Notes: generated by a model not told the origin, from the letters alone. A stretch of DNA of 64,000 bases from Dysgonomonas sp. 521 (GCF_010501055.1 NZ_QVMO01000002.1:62001-126000); one strand, 5' to 3'; numbered from the stretch's first letter, positions 17,269-26,808 are shown. Numbers and translations are program-made.

Positions 17269-18562
17269 TACAAACGCTGCCCTGAGGCAGAAAGTAAAAA
17301 AGTATGCTGTCTTTGCTTTTGCAGGAATCCTCTGTGTGGCTTCGGTTGTATTTATATTCAGACCATCGGAAGCCGATATAGAAAAAGAAAAGCAGGGATT
17401 AGGTTTCAATGCGGATATTCCCGATCCGAAGGAGCAGGGCATTATCGGCGACAAGAAAGATGCCTACGAACAGGAGCAGATGAAGCAAAAGCAAAATGAC
17501 CGGATGCAATCCTTACAGGATTATGCTTTTATGCTTGGCGATGCAAAAGCCAATAATGATGAACTGAATCTGTTGGAAGATGCAAAACCCACTCAGCGAG
17601 AAGTCGTAAAAAAGCAGACTCCCATTACAAACTCTGTTTCTGCCTATCAGGACATCAATAAGACGTTAGGCAATTTCTACGAACAACCGAAAGTCGATCC
17701 CGAAAAGGAAGAACTGAAACAGAAGTTGGAGCAATTAGAAGCGAAGATGAATGATAAGGACAGCAAGCAATCCGCTATGGATGAACAGTTGGCTTTGATG
17801 GAGAAATCCTACCAAATGGCTGCCAAGTATATGCCACAGGGTCAGAATCAAGGCGATCCGTCCCAAAGTCAGACATCCAACGAAAGCCTGAGCAAACGGA
17901 TAGCGAAAGGATCGGTCGGTAGTTCCAATAATGGAAAAACAAAGATTACTCCCATCAAGCAAGTTCGGGAGCAAACAGTATCGGCATTGGCTCAGAATAT
18001 CAGTAATGAAGAACTGTATCAGCAATACGATCAAGCCCGAAATTTCGGATTCAATACGGTTGGCTCTAAAGTCCTGTCCTCTGATAAAAATACCATTGGT
18101 GCAGTGGTACACGATGACCAGACCTTGATTGACGGGCAGACAGTTCGCCTTCGGCTGACTGAACCCTTAGTAGCAGGCACAAGTGTGATTGCTGAAAATT
18201 CCATTATTACGGGAGTAGCCAAAATACAAGGCGAACGGTTGGAGATACTTATCACATCGTTGGAATATCAAGCGGAGATTATCCCTGTGGAAATGACAGT
18301 TTTCGATACCGATGGGCAGCGTGGCATCTACATCCCCGGTTCGATGGAAATGAACGCAGTCAAAGAAATTGCAGCGAATATGGGAAATAGTGTCGGAACG
18401 AGCTTTACGATGAATCAGAGTACAGGGCAGCAGATAACCTCCGATCTGACTAAAGGCTTGATGCAGGGAGCATCACAGTATATGACGAAGAAAATCCGGC
18501 AAGTGAAAGTAAATCTTAAATCGGGATACAGACTCTATCTACTGCCGAAAGAAAACAACTAA
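17252..18562 (+). CDS. traM: Conjugative transposon protein TraM
   Basis: 436 residues from the ATG at 17252 (MSDTNNTNAALRQKVKKYAV), preferred over 17213 because TraM proteins begin this way. N-terminal membrane anchor (YAVFAFAGILCVASVVFIF), long charged coiled-coil-like region (~60-220), and a C-terminal VirB10-like domain (~270-436). Bridges inner and outer membranes in the mating channel. Confidence 0.93.
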   Translation: MSDTNNTNAALRQKVKKYAVFAFAGILCVASVVFIFRPSEADIEKEKQGLGFNADIPDPKEQGIIGDKKDAYEQEQMKQKQNDRMQSLQDYAFMLGDAKANNDELNLLEDAKPTQREVVKKQTPITNSVSAYQDINKTLGNFYEQPKVDPEKEELKQKLEQLEAKMNDKDSKQSAMDEQLALMEKSYQMAAKYMPQGQNQGDPSQSQTSNESLSKRIAKGSVGSSNNGKTKITPIKQVREQTVSALAQNISNEELYQQYDQARNFGFNTVGSKVLSSDKNTIGAVVHDDQTLIDGQTVRLRLTEPLVAGTSVIAENSIITGVAKIQGERLEILITSLEYQAEIIPVEMTVFDTDGQRGIYIPGSMEMNAVKEIAANMGNSVGTSFTMNQSTGQQITSDLTKGLMQGASQYMTKKIRQVKVNLKSGYRLYLLPKENN

Positions 18563-18606
18563 AGGTCGTTGACCTATTTATTTACAATTAAATTAAAAGA
18601 ATACAG

Positions 18607-19569
18607 ATGAGACACTCAATAATTATAAGTGTAATGTGGCTATTGGCAAGTGTATGCCTTCATGCCCAAACGGAAACAGAAAGCTATCAGGAAGAACTGC
18701 AACAAGTGCTCAAACCCTCTTCGGGAGATTATTACGAAGGCTTAACCAAGAAAATAACCTTCGATCGGATGATTCCTCCCTATGGGCTGGAGGTAACTTT
18801 CGATAAAACGGTGCACATCATTTTCCCATCGGCAATTACCTATGTGGACTTAGGTTCAAACAATATCATTGCAGGAAAAGCAGGAAACTCGGAGAATGTG
18901 ATTCGGGTAAAAGCGACTATTCGGAATTTTGAGACGGAGACCAATATGTCTGTCATTACCGAAGAAGGAAGTTACTATACCTTCAATATCAAATATGCGG
19001 ATGAGCCTGAGAAGCTAAATATTGAGATGAAAGATTTTATGCACGATGGTATCGCAACCAATCGTCCGAATAATGCACAGGAAATCTACCTGAAAGAACT
19101 TGGGAGCGAATCTCCTCGCTTGGTCTACCTTATCAACCGCTCTATTCATCAGAATAACGAACGCTTTGTTAAACATATCGGGAGCAATCGCTTTGGTATT
19201 CAATATCTGTTGAAAGGAATTTATACACATAACGGATTGCTGTATCTGCATACTCAAATCAAAAATTCATCCAATGTGCCTTTCGATATTGACTTTGTGC
19301 GGATGAAAGTAGTTGATAAGAAAGTAGCTAAACGCACCGCTATTCAGGAAACGGTTATACAGCCTTTGCGAGCATTCAATTTTATCTCCAATGTGGGCGG
19401 AAATAGTATCGAGCGAACCGTATTTACCATTGATAAGATTACCATTCCCGATGACAAGCAATTGGTCATTGAACTCTTTGAGAAGAATGGCGGTCGTAAT
19501 CAGACGTTTATCGTAACCAATGCCGACTTATTGAGTGCCAAAGAGATTAACGAACTAAAAGTCAAGTAA
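18607..19569 (+). CDS. traN: Conjugative transposon protein TraN
   Basis: 320 residues with a signal peptide ending near Ala-Gln (residues 1-21, MRHSIIISVMWLLASVCLHA). The family body is recognisable (VHIIFPSAITYVDLGSNNII, NRFGIQYLLKGIYTHNGLLY). A VirB9-like periplasmic/outer-membrane component. Follows traM by 44 bp. Confidence 0.93.
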   Translation: MRHSIIISVMWLLASVCLHAQTETESYQEELQQVLKPSSGDYYEGLTKKITFDRMIPPYGLEVTFDKTVHIIFPSAITYVDLGSNNIIAGKAGNSENVIRVKATIRNFETETNMSVITEEGSYYTFNIKYADEPEKLNIEMKDFMHDGIATNRPNNAQEIYLKELGSESPRLVYLINRSIHQNNERFVKHIGSNRFGIQYLLKGIYTHNGLLYLHTQIKNSSNVPFDIDFVRMKVVDKKVAKRTAIQETVIQPLRAFNFISNVGGNSIERTVFTIDKITIPDDKQLVIELFEKNGGRNQTFIVTNADLLSAKEINELKVK

Positions 19570-19598
19570 AGGTCTCAGACCTTTGTATTAACGCATTT

Positions 19599-20189
19599 AT
19601 GAGAAAAACAATGTATAGAATAATAGTATTAATCACGTTGTGTCTTGTCCTGATCGGGCAGGCACAAGCTCAACGCTACTTACCGGGACAAAAAGGTTTT
19701 CAGGTTACAGCCAGTGCTGTGGATGGCTTTAATCTCAAAAATGGAGACAAACAAGCCTTTGCTGTTGGACTGGCGTTCTCCAACTATCGAAACTTTGGCG
19801 ACCATTGGGTATTTGGTGCTGAATATCTGCAAAAGAAGCACGCCTACAAAGATATACTGATTCCTACGGCTCAGTTTACGGCAGAGGGTGGCTACTTTTT
19901 GAATTATTTTGCCAGTCCCCGAAAGACCTTTTTATTTTCGATTGGCTTATCAGGAATGGCAGGGTATGAAACTGTGAACTGGGGAAAGGAACTACTTTAC
20001 GATGGCTCTACCATAGAAAACAAGGATGCTATTTTGTATGGTGGGGCGTTGACTTTGGAGATAGAAGCTTTTCTTTCGGACAGAACAATCCTGCTGATTC
20101 ATGGCAGGGAGCGATTGTTGTTCGGCTCATCTATCAATAAGATCCATCTCCAAGTGGGAGTGGGTATAAAATTTATCATTAACGACTAA
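19599..20189 (+). CDS. traO: Conjugative transposon protein TraO
   Basis: 196 residues with a signal peptide (ends GQAQAQ, ~residue 25) and an outer-membrane beta-barrel pattern ending HLQVGVGIKFIIND. Matches TraO of Bacteroides CTns. Follows traN with the usual spacing. Confidence 0.92.
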   Translation: MRKTMYRIIVLITLCLVLIGQAQAQRYLPGQKGFQVTASAVDGFNLKNGDKQAFAVGLAFSNYRNFGDHWVFGAEYLQKKHAYKDILIPTAQFTAEGGYFLNYFASPRKTFLFSIGLSGMAGYETVNWGKELLYDGSTIENKDAILYGGALTLEIEAFLSDRTILLIHGRERLLFGSSINKIHLQVGVGIKFIIND

Positions 20190-20200
20190 AACTGTAAAAT

Positions 20201-20653
20201 ATGAAAATGATACATATCATCAGAAAATCTGCATCTTACCTAATATATACGCTATTGTTGGCAGCAATAGCGTGTGCCTGTAGCGATAATCTTGATATTA
20301 AGCAAAGTTATGAATTCAAAGTTACTCACTTGCCTGTCCCGAAGAAACTCAAAGTAAATGAGACTGCTGAAATTCGTTGTCAGTTAGAGCGTTCGGGAGA
20401 ATATGAAAATACAAAATACTATCTGCGGTATTTTCAGCCTGATGGAAAAGGGGAACTGAGATTGGATGATGGGACAATATTCCTGCCGAATGATACTTAC
20501 GAACTGACAAAAGAAATGTTTCGCTTATACTATACTTCTCAGTCGGAAGATCAGCAAGTGATAGATGTATATTTCTCGGATAATTTTGGAAATGAGTTTA
20601 AATTGTCATTTGCTTTTTCCAATGATAATGCCGATAATCCATCGGAAGAATGA
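20201..20653 (+). CDS. traQ: Conjugative transposon protein TraQ (DUF3872 lipoprotein)
   Basis: 150 residues. Signal peptide with lipobox-like ACACSDN (Cys ~27-28), then an immunoglobulin-like beta-rich domain characteristic of DUF3872. A traP gene, which lies between traO and traQ in CTnDOT, is absent here. The stop overlaps the ATG of a 37-codon gene. Confidence 0.88.
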   Translation: MKMIHIIRKSASYLIYTLLLAAIACACSDNLDIKQSYEFKVTHLPVPKKLKVNETAEIRCQLERSGEYENTKYYLRYFQPDGKGELRLDDGTIFLPNDTYELTKEMFRLYYTSQSEDQQVIDVYFSDNFGNEFKLSFAFSNDNADNPSEE

Positions 20654-20763
20654 GTTGGTTGATTGCATGGTTGATATTTGAAATGGTAATGCTGGCTTGC
20701 TTTGCTTACGGCATTTATACTGCTCCGAGTGATGTGGAGTTGTGGAACGAGGAGGTGGAATAG
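20650..20763 (+). CDS. Small membrane protein, end of tra operon
   Basis: 37 codons: MSWLIAWLIFEMVMLACFAY, then a short polar tail ending WNEEVE. The ATG overlaps the traQ stop (ATGA). One membrane helix. Translational coupling and the terminator right after it support expression. Function unknown. Confidence 0.55.
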   Translation: MSWLIAWLIFEMVMLACFAYGIYTAPSDVELWNEEVE

Positions 20764-20786
20764 AATACATCCTTTATTGTAAAAAT

Positions 20787-20822
20787 AAAAAGTCAGAGAG
20801 AACTTATCTCTTTGACTTTTTT
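20787..20822 (+). terminator. Rho-independent terminator of the tra operon
   Basis: Arms AAAAAGTCA-g-AGAGA and TCTCT-t-TGACTTTTT with a five-base loop, ending in a T-run. Located 24 bp after the last tra-operon gene. Confidence 0.85.
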
Positions 20823-20921
20823 GTAAAAAAGCACCAGTTTCTAAATCCATAATATAGAATCTATCTTCAAAGAATGTCCAATTCATAAATGATATTAAAG
20901 GGATTTATATATCTTTGTAGC

Positions 20922-21254
20922 ATGAAATATTTATCTCTCATATTAGCTATAAGTGTGTTGCTGCTATCAGTAATGCCTTGTTGCATTGAGGATAAATGTA
21001 TGTCTGTATATACTGAAACTGTGGAGACAGAAAATACTATCTGCAACAATACCAGCGATGACTGTTCCGATAAAACGTATGATTGCTGTTCTCCCTTTCT
21101 ACATTGCAATACCTGTTCCGGTTTTCCCGAAGCTCGTCACTACAAACCTTTAAGAATAGTCACTAACTTAATCGCTGATTGCGAATCAGTATATATAGTA
21201 AGAGACAATCTTCCCGATATTATATCTTCAATCTGGCAACCACCACAAGCATAA
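20922..21254 (+). CDS. Cysteine-rich exported protein (DUF6660-like)
   Basis: 110 residues from MKYLSLILAISVLLL (signal peptide), then a Cys-rich body: CCIEDKC and DYDCCSPFLHCNTC-like clusters. This type is often found just before a TonB receptor and a cation transporter, suggesting metal binding in the envelope. A -7-like TATCTTTG (20910-20917) lies four bases before this ATG, so the mRNA may be nearly leaderless. The start at 20889 (MILKGFIYLCS) seems less likely. Confidence 0.6.
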   Translation: MKYLSLILAISVLLLSVMPCCIEDKCMSVYTETVETENTICNNTSDDCSDKTYDCCSPFLHCNTCSGFPEARHYKPLRIVTNLIADCESVYIVRDNLPDIISSIWQPPQA

Positions 21255-21306
21255 CTAATATTTGATTTACAGGTCATAATAAAATATGTCCTGTCTTATT
21301 TACTAT

Positions 21307-21337
21307 TTACGATAATACATTCTTTGTAATATCGTAA
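21307..21337. promoter_or_regulatory. Inverted repeat upstream of the TonB receptor
   Basis: Arms TTACGATA (21307-21314) and TATCGTAA (21330-21337) are perfect. They lie 44 bp before the TonB receptor ATG, in an otherwise featureless 126-bp gap. A candidate operator for metal-responsive control; no regulator is encoded next to it. Confidence 0.4.
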
Positions 21338-21380
21338 TCCTCATATCATTTATAGTTGAAGATTTAAAACAAGAATCATA

Positions 21381-23558
21381 ATGAAAACAAAAATTATACT
21401 GATGCTATTTTTAGCATTTAGCCTTCCCAATATATTCGCACAAAATACACTCAAAGTCAAACTGATAGACTGCGAGACAAAAGAACCTTTAATCGGTGCG
21501 AATGTCGTACTTCAAAACACAACAAACGGAGTATCTTCCGATACTGAAGGATTAGCCGTACTTTCCAATATTCCGAATGGTAATCAGAAAATTGAAATTA
21601 CTTATATGGGGTATGAAAAGACTATCAAAGAATTTACATTCCCGCTGGCTTCCGATGAGCCTATTGTTATCAAGGTCGAACCTGACGAAGAAACATTGCA
21701 GGAAGTAGTTGTTTCTTCAACAAGAGGAACACGCACTTTCAAAGATATTCCGACCCGAATAGAATTTATAAATACCGAAGAATTAGGCGAAAAAGGAGTG
21801 ATGAAGCCCGGGGACATCCGTATGTTGCTGAATGAAAGCACAGGTATTATGACACAACAAACATCCGCCATATCGGGTAATTCGTCCATCCGCATACAGG
21901 GTTTGGACGGTAGATACACTCAAATATTAAAAGACGGTTTTCCTGTATTCTCGGGTGCTGCGAGTGGATTAGGTTTGTTGCAGACACCTCCGCTCGATTT
22001 AAAGCAGGTAGAGATAATCAAAGGTTCTTCTTCTACCTTATACGGTGGTGGTGCGATTGCGGGACTGGTAAATCTCATATCAAAAACACCCGAAAAGGAA
22101 AGGGATTTTTCGATACACCTGAACGGGACAACAGGCAAGGGGCTTGATGTAAATAGCTTTTTCGGTCAGAAATTCAATAAAGTGGGCACTACTGTATTTG
22201 CATCCTATAACCGTAACTGGGCTTATGACCCGTCAGATGTAGGTTTTACCGCCATACCCAAGTTTGACAGATTTGTTCTGAATCCGAAACTATTCCTGTA
22301 CCTATCAGAAAATACGGACTTTAATCTCGGCATAAATTCTACTATCGAAAACCGTCTGGGTGGAGATATGGAATACGTAAAAGGTAAAGGAAGTGATGAA
22401 CATTCTTATTTTGAGAGGAACAAGACACAAAGACATTCGAGCCAACTTACATTCGGACATCGGTTCGATGAACAGAATAAACTCAATGTAAAGAACAGCG
22501 TTACTTATTTCAGCCGTAAGATAGAGATTCCCGATTTTACTTTTGACGGCGAACAGCTATCCTCTTTTTCGGAAGTATCCTATGTCCACACAAAAGAAAA
22601 GACAGAGTGGGTAGCCGGTGCGAATGTATGGACGGATAAGTTTACCGAAGAAAAACTGACAGATTTCCCTTTGCGTGATTACAACATGACTACTTTAGGC
22701 TTGTTTGTTCAGAACAATACGAAGATAACGGACTGGATGAACCTTGAAAGCGGATTGCGTACCGACTATGTAACTGATTACGGTTTTGCAGTTCTACCCC
22801 GCATATCTTCACATTTCAAGATTACAGAGAAATTTTCATCCCGTGTAGGTGGCGGGTTCGGATATAAAGCACCTACCATCTTTTCGGAAGATAGCGAACG
22901 CATCCAGTTTCAGAATGTCTTACCGATTAATGACGATAATAATAAACTGGAAAGAAGCTATGGGGCAAATGTGGATTTTACTTATAAAACAGGATTGTTC
23001 GGTGACCAAGTATATCTAAGTATAAACCAGTTATTCTTTTATACTTACCTGAAAAATCCGCTTGAACTGCAAGCTGCGGATAATAACCGTTGGCTGTTTT
23101 ATAACATAGACGGTCATGTGGATAGTAAAGGGGCTGAAACCAATATGAAAATAAAGTATAAGGATTTCGGTTTATTCCTCGGATATACTTATACGGATGC
23201 GAATGTAAAGGAAGACGGCAGGAGCTACCAAAAAAACCTTACACCAAAACATAAAATTAATTCTGTTTTGATGTATGAGGTAGAGGACAAATGGAAAATC
23301 GGATTGGAAGCCTATTATACAGGTAAACAAAAACTAAATGACGGCAAAACAGGACAAGATTACCTTATCTGCGGATTAATGATGCAACGGATTTGGGAAA
23401 AATTCTCGATATATGCTAACTTTGAGAACTTTACCGATAGACGGCAGACAAGGTTCGATACCATTCATACAGGTTCTATGACTAAACCCGAATTTCGGGA
23501 TATTTACGCACCGTTGGACGGTTTTGTCCTGAATGCCGGGATTATAATTAAATTGTAA
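21381..23558 (+). CDS. TonB-dependent outer-membrane receptor
   Basis: 725 residues. Signal peptide 1-21 (ends IFAQ), CarboxypepD-regulatory-like domain ~24-100 (DCETKEPLIGANVVLQ, ITYMGYEKT), plug ~110-235 (VVVSSTRGTRTFKDIPTRIE, GNSSIRIQGLDGRYTQIL, VEIIKGSSSTLYGGGAIAG), then a beta-barrel ending VLNAGIIIKL. The stop directly abuts the next ATG. With the CDF transporter and Cys-rich protein it probably imports or senses a metal complex. The substrate is not readable from sequence. Confidence 0.92.
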   Translation: MKTKIILMLFLAFSLPNIFAQNTLKVKLIDCETKEPLIGANVVLQNTTNGVSSDTEGLAVLSNIPNGNQKIEITYMGYEKTIKEFTFPLASDEPIVIKVEPDEETLQEVVVSSTRGTRTFKDIPTRIEFINTEELGEKGVMKPGDIRMLLNESTGIMTQQTSAISGNSSIRIQGLDGRYTQILKDGFPVFSGAASGLGLLQTPPLDLKQVEIIKGSSSTLYGGGAIAGLVNLISKTPEKERDFSIHLNGTTGKGLDVNSFFGQKFNKVGTTVFASYNRNWAYDPSDVGFTAIPKFDRFVLNPKLFLYLSENTDFNLGINSTIENRLGGDMEYVKGKGSDEHSYFERNKTQRHSSQLTFGHRFDEQNKLNVKNSVTYFSRKIEIPDFTFDGEQLSSFSEVSYVHTKEKTEWVAGANVWTDKFTEEKLTDFPLRDYNMTTLGLFVQNNTKITDWMNLESGLRTDYVTDYGFAVLPRISSHFKITEKFSSRVGGGFGYKAPTIFSEDSERIQFQNVLPINDDNNKLERSYGANVDFTYKTGLFGDQVYLSINQLFFYTYLKNPLELQAADNNRWLFYNIDGHVDSKGAETNMKIKYKDFGLFLGYTYTDANVKEDGRSYQKNLTPKHKINSVLMYEVEDKWKIGLEAYYTGKQKLNDGKTGQDYLICGLMMQRIWEKFSIYANFENFTDRRQTRFDTIHTGSMTKPEFRDIYAPLDGFVLNAGIIIKL

Positions 23559-24356
23559 ATGAAAAAATCAATTTTTAAAATTGAACAAATGGATTGTCCG
23601 AGTGAGGAAAACCTCATTCGGATGAAACTTCAAAACATAGAGGGTATTGCCAAACAGGAATTTGACCTGAAAGGCAGAATATTGACCGTTTACCATACAG
23701 GCGACTATCAAACAATCGAACAACAGCTTGCTACCTTGAATCTCGGTTCACGCTTTGTTGAAAGTTCAGAAGCAACAGGAAAAATTCAGGCAGAGGAAGA
23801 TAACAAGCAGCGTAAAGTCCTTTGGATTGTACTGGCTATTAACTTTGGCTTTTTCCTGATTGAAATGTCAACGGGTATCATATCTAAATCTATGGGATTG
23901 ATTGCTGATAGCCTTGATATGCTTGCCGATGCTTTTGTATATGGATTAAGTTTGTTTGCTGTCGGTGCAGCCGTAAGCCGTAAGAAACGCGTTGCTATGA
24001 TTTGCGGATATTTCCAGATACTTTTGGCTGCTATTGGCTTTATTGAGGTAATTAGGCGGTTCATTGGTGCAGAAAAAATGCCTGTCTTTCAGACAATGAT
24101 AGGCATATCCATACTTGCCTTGATTGCTAATGTTATATGTTTACTGTTACTTCAAAGGACGAAAAGCAAAGATGCCCATATTCAGGCAAGTATCATCTTT
24201 TCATCCAACGATGTTATAATAAATGCAGGGGTAATTCTTGCAGGATTTTTAGTGTGGCAGTTAAATAATCAGATCCCCGACCTTATAATTGGTAGTATTG
24301 TATTTCTTATTGTTATAAGAGGGGCGATAAGGATTCTCAAATTAGCAAAAACATAA
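23559..24356 (+). CDS. Cation diffusion facilitator-type transporter with N-terminal HMA-like domain
   Basis: 265 residues. N-terminus has an HMA-like fold with degenerate motif (KIEQMDCPSEENLIRMKL). Membrane part ~88-260 shows the CDF signature SKSMGLIADSLDMLADAFVY and a second half SSNDVIINAGVILAG. Moves divalent cations across the inner membrane. No gap to the TonB gene and 7 bp before ynfA-like. Confidence 0.85.
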   Translation: MKKSIFKIEQMDCPSEENLIRMKLQNIEGIAKQEFDLKGRILTVYHTGDYQTIEQQLATLNLGSRFVESSEATGKIQAEEDNKQRKVLWIVLAINFGFFLIEMSTGIISKSMGLIADSLDMLADAFVYGLSLFAVGAAVSRKKRVAMICGYFQILLAAIGFIEVIRRFIGAEKMPVFQTMIGISILALIANVICLLLLQRTKSKDAHIQASIIFSSNDVIINAGVILAGFLVWQLNNQIPDLIIGSIVFLIVIRGAIRILKLAKT

Positions 24357-24363
24357 TTAAATA

Positions 24364-24693
24364 ATGGAAATAATCAGGTCAATATCAATATTTATAGTAG
24401 CAGGTATTTGTGAAATAGGAGGTGGGTATCTTGTTTGGTTATCTGTAAGAGAAGGTAAGCCTGTGTGGTATGGAATAATAGGAGGTGCAATTCTTGTTCT
24501 TTACGGATTAGTAGCAACATTGCAAGCATCTAATTTTGCAAAGGTTTATGCTACTTATGGCGGATTCTTTATCGTCCTTTCACTCTTGTGGGCTTTTGTA
24601 TTTGATAAATATGTTCCGACTAAGTATGATGTTATAGGAGCTTTGATAGCGTTGTTGGGCGTTTGTATTATATACTATTCTCCAAGATCATAA
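24364..24693 (+). CDS. YnfA family (UPF0060) small membrane protein
   Basis: 109 residues with four membrane helices. Diagnostic GICEIGGGYLVWLSVREGK and YATYGGFFIVLSLLWAFVFD match YnfA, an SMR-like fold. Ends the metal/efflux operon; followed by a terminator. Substrate unknown. Confidence 0.9.
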   Translation: MEIIRSISIFIVAGICEIGGGYLVWLSVREGKPVWYGIIGGAILVLYGLVATLQASNFAKVYATYGGFFIVLSLLWAFVFDKYVPTKYDVIGALIALLGVCIIYYSPRS

Positions 24694-24715
24694 ATTAGAT
24701 TCTATTTCATAAAAA

Positions 24716-24737
24716 ACGGACTGATTTCTCAGTCCGT
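24716..24737. terminator. Bidirectional terminator hairpin
   Basis: Perfect arms ACGGACTGA / TCAGTCCGT with a TTTC loop between two convergent units. The 3' arm overlaps the end of the leftward 60-residue gene. Confidence 0.75.
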
Positions 24738-24911
24738 AACGTTTTGTATATCTTTCAGTTCTTTCCATCTTGGCACATACCAACTATCCCGATAATTATC
24801 CCCAATCAGATTAAATACTCCACTCAATCCGCTTCTTTCTGCAAACTGTTTAGCTTCCAATATCCTATCGAACTCGCCCAATAGCCTGAATCCTATATAT
24901 AATCTGTACAT
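24729..24911 (-). CDS. Small CTn protein, unknown
   Basis: 60 residues, soluble (MYRLYIGFRLLGEFDRILEA). Looks like part of a three-gene leftward set (25788-24729) of CTn accessory genes. No motif recognised. Confidence 0.5.
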   Translation of the reverse strand: MYRLYIGFRLLGEFDRILEAKQFAERSGLSGVFNLIGDNYRDSWYVPRWKELKDIQNVTD

Positions 24912-24922
24912 ATCTGTCTGTT

Positions 24923-25510
24923 TTAAAATAATTCCAACTGTACAAGCTTTCTCCCTGTAACCGTGTCGAATAATTCCTTCGCTTGCTTCAAAACACGAGC
25001 AGTATATTTATCTTGGTCTACTTTTTTGAGTTTATCCATTAACTCCTGCAAAGCAGATATTAAACAGCTTTTTCTGTTATCAAATATTTTGCCCCATACA
25101 CCTAAGCCATAACCGCCTCCGCTGGTATTACATGAGTAACTCGTTCCATAAGACCATTTGCCGTTGATACCTCTACCGATTGTGATATGATTCATTACTG
25201 CCCATCCGTCCCGATGTGGAAACTCAAAATGTTCTAGATCTAAAAAATGAGGTCTTTCCAGCCATCCGTATTCATTGAACTCAACATCTGTAAATCCAAA
25301 TAAGAGATGCTGATCGTATTCACGTCTGTTCATTAATAGTTGTCGGGCTGAGTTGCCAAAACTCTCATATTCGGCTATTACTTCTGTATTATTCAGCCAT
25401 AATGCCTTTAGGTACTTAGCTGCATAGGGACGTTCTTTTTTCATAAGACGTAAATCTTGTATTTGAGCCAACTTTTCGTATTTATCAAGATTCTTATAAT
25501 TGTTTTCCAT
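24923..25510 (-). CDS. CTn accessory protein, unknown
   Basis: 195 residues, soluble, with a Gly/Ser-rich centre (CNTSGGGYGLGVWG) and a helical C-terminus. Second in the leftward set, 11 bp before the 60-residue gene. I do not recognise a family, though such proteins are common near tra operons of Bacteroides CTns. Confidence 0.6.
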   Translation of the reverse strand: MENNYKNLDKYEKLAQIQDLRLMKKERPYAAKYLKALWLNNTEVIAEYESFGNSARQLLMNRREYDQHLLFGFTDVEFNEYGWLERPHFLDLEHFEFPHRDGWAVMNHITIGRGINGKWSYGTSYSCNTSGGGYGLGVWGKIFDNRKSCLISALQELMDKLKKVDQDKYTARVLKQAKELFDTVTGRKLVQLELF

Positions 25511-25521
25511 GATTTTGAGTT

Positions 25522-25788
25522 TTAGAAGATGAATAATACGATAAGAGAAATTATTGCTATCAGAAATAGGATAGACAAAAGAGAAAAGATAATTTTCAGA
25601 GACAATCGAATGATACCAAATACACTACGGACAAGTATATAGACTCCAATTACAGAGACAACCGAGATACCCACTTTGTAGACGAACCATGCACCAATCA
25701 TCAGCAAAGCTATTCTCAAACCCATTTTTATGTTAATTCCTGAGGTGAGGGAGCTTTCTTGTTTCTTTATTTCGTTTCTTATATTCAT
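25522..25788 (-). CDS. Small membrane protein, unknown
   Basis: 88 residues: polar N-terminus, then two hydrophobic stretches (residues ~25-55 and ~63-88). First gene of the leftward CTn accessory set. Function unknown. Confidence 0.55.
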   Translation of the reverse strand: MNIRNEIKKQESSLTSGINIKMGLRIALLMIGAWFVYKVGISVVSVIGVYILVRSVFGIIRLSLKIIFSLLSILFLIAIISLIVLFIF

Positions 25789-26098
25789 GACCTTTTTTTT
25801 GCGGCATCCTTTCGGAGTTAGGAGTTTCTTGTTTCGTAGGGCAACAAATGGTATTGTGATTTTAGATAGGCATGTTTTTTCGGAATAAATACGCTCGCCC
25901 GATAGGGAATGAGGAAGATTTGTTTTGAAAACCGCAGGCTCGAATATGAATATCTAAAACACGATTATACCTTTGCTCTATGAACAAGATTCCCGAACTC
26001 GAAAGAATACCTCAGATTTGGGGAATGAGTATAAGAAATGGAATCTGAATCTCTATTTATAACATATTCTATTGCTATAATTTATGTACTTTTGTTTT
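25789..26098. other. Gap with promoter-like sites and a 22-codon frame
   Basis: No convincing gene. TTTTAGATA (25862) and TATCTAAAA (about 25950) form a distant inverted repeat. A TACCTTTG (25968-25975) lies four bases before a 22-codon frame (ATG 25980, MNKIPELERIPQIWGMSIRN). A TACTTTTG (26087-26094) lies four bases before the next ATG at 26099. Both match the -7 element without a clear -33. Confidence 0.35.
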
Positions 26099-26245
26099 AT
26101 GTCTGAAAACCATATTATCAAGCAATCGAAGAACTTTGATTTGCCCATTCAGAAGAAAAGAAACGGAGAATATAAAATACCTTCGGGAGGAATGGTTCAT
26201 TCTGAAATATTTATTTTTGCTAATAATTCAAAACACAAATTATGA
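26099..26245 (+). CDS. Small protein, unknown
   Basis: 48 codons (MSENHIIKQSKNFDLPIQKK ... ending NNSKHKL). The stop overlaps the ATG of the lipoprotein gene (ATGA), consistent with coupling. No motif. Could be a leader frame only. Confidence 0.35.
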   Translation: MSENHIIKQSKNFDLPIQKKRNGEYKIPSGGMVHSEIFIFANNSKHKL

Positions 26246-26808
26246 ATAAAATCTGTATTTTTTTGATAATACTATGTACCTGCTTATGTTTCTCTTGTAA
26301 GTCTAAAAAAATAGTATATGATAACTCTACCAAAGAAACAATCTTCAAATACAAAATAAAATATTTAGCCTATAGTGATGAAACTATTTATTCTTTTAAG
26401 CACTATAAGTTTGGCGTTAATTATGGAGCTATTAATCAGGCAGTAATCACAAAAGAGGCTTGGGTGTTAAAATACTGTACCCCCAGATCTTTAGGAGATG
26501 TCAATCGAGTAAAAGAGAGAAATAGTTGGTATTTGGCAGAAAGAAAAGCATTATTAGCAATCCCTTCAAATATGAAAAAAAACGACAAAAAATTCTTAAA
26601 CGACAATCTTGATAATCTTTTTGAGGCCTATGACAAACTATATAATGATGTGGAAACCTTAAACGATTATATAGAAAATTCTGAATATTTAGAAGATAAA
26701 GACCTTTCACATGTAACGACATTGAAAAATGCTATTGACAATGGGATAGAATTATTCAATAAGTATAATGATTACATTATCTCTAAATTGGATAGTTGTC
26801 TCAAATAA
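26242..26808 (+). CDS. Lipoprotein, unknown
   Basis: 188 residues with a signal peptide and lipobox-like LCFSCKSKK (Cys ~19). The remainder is Lys/Asn/Asp-rich with a helical region (~110-185). No family recognised. AT-rich coding unlike the tra genes, so possibly a later acquisition. Confidence 0.6.
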   Translation: MNKICIFLIILCTCLCFSCKSKKIVYDNSTKETIFKYKIKYLAYSDETIYSFKHYKFGVNYGAINQAVITKEAWVLKYCTPRSLGDVNRVKERNSWYLAERKALLAIPSNMKKNDKKFLNDNLDNLFEAYDKLYNDVETLNDYIENSEYLEDKDLSHVTTLKNAIDNGIELFNKYNDYIISKLDSCLK

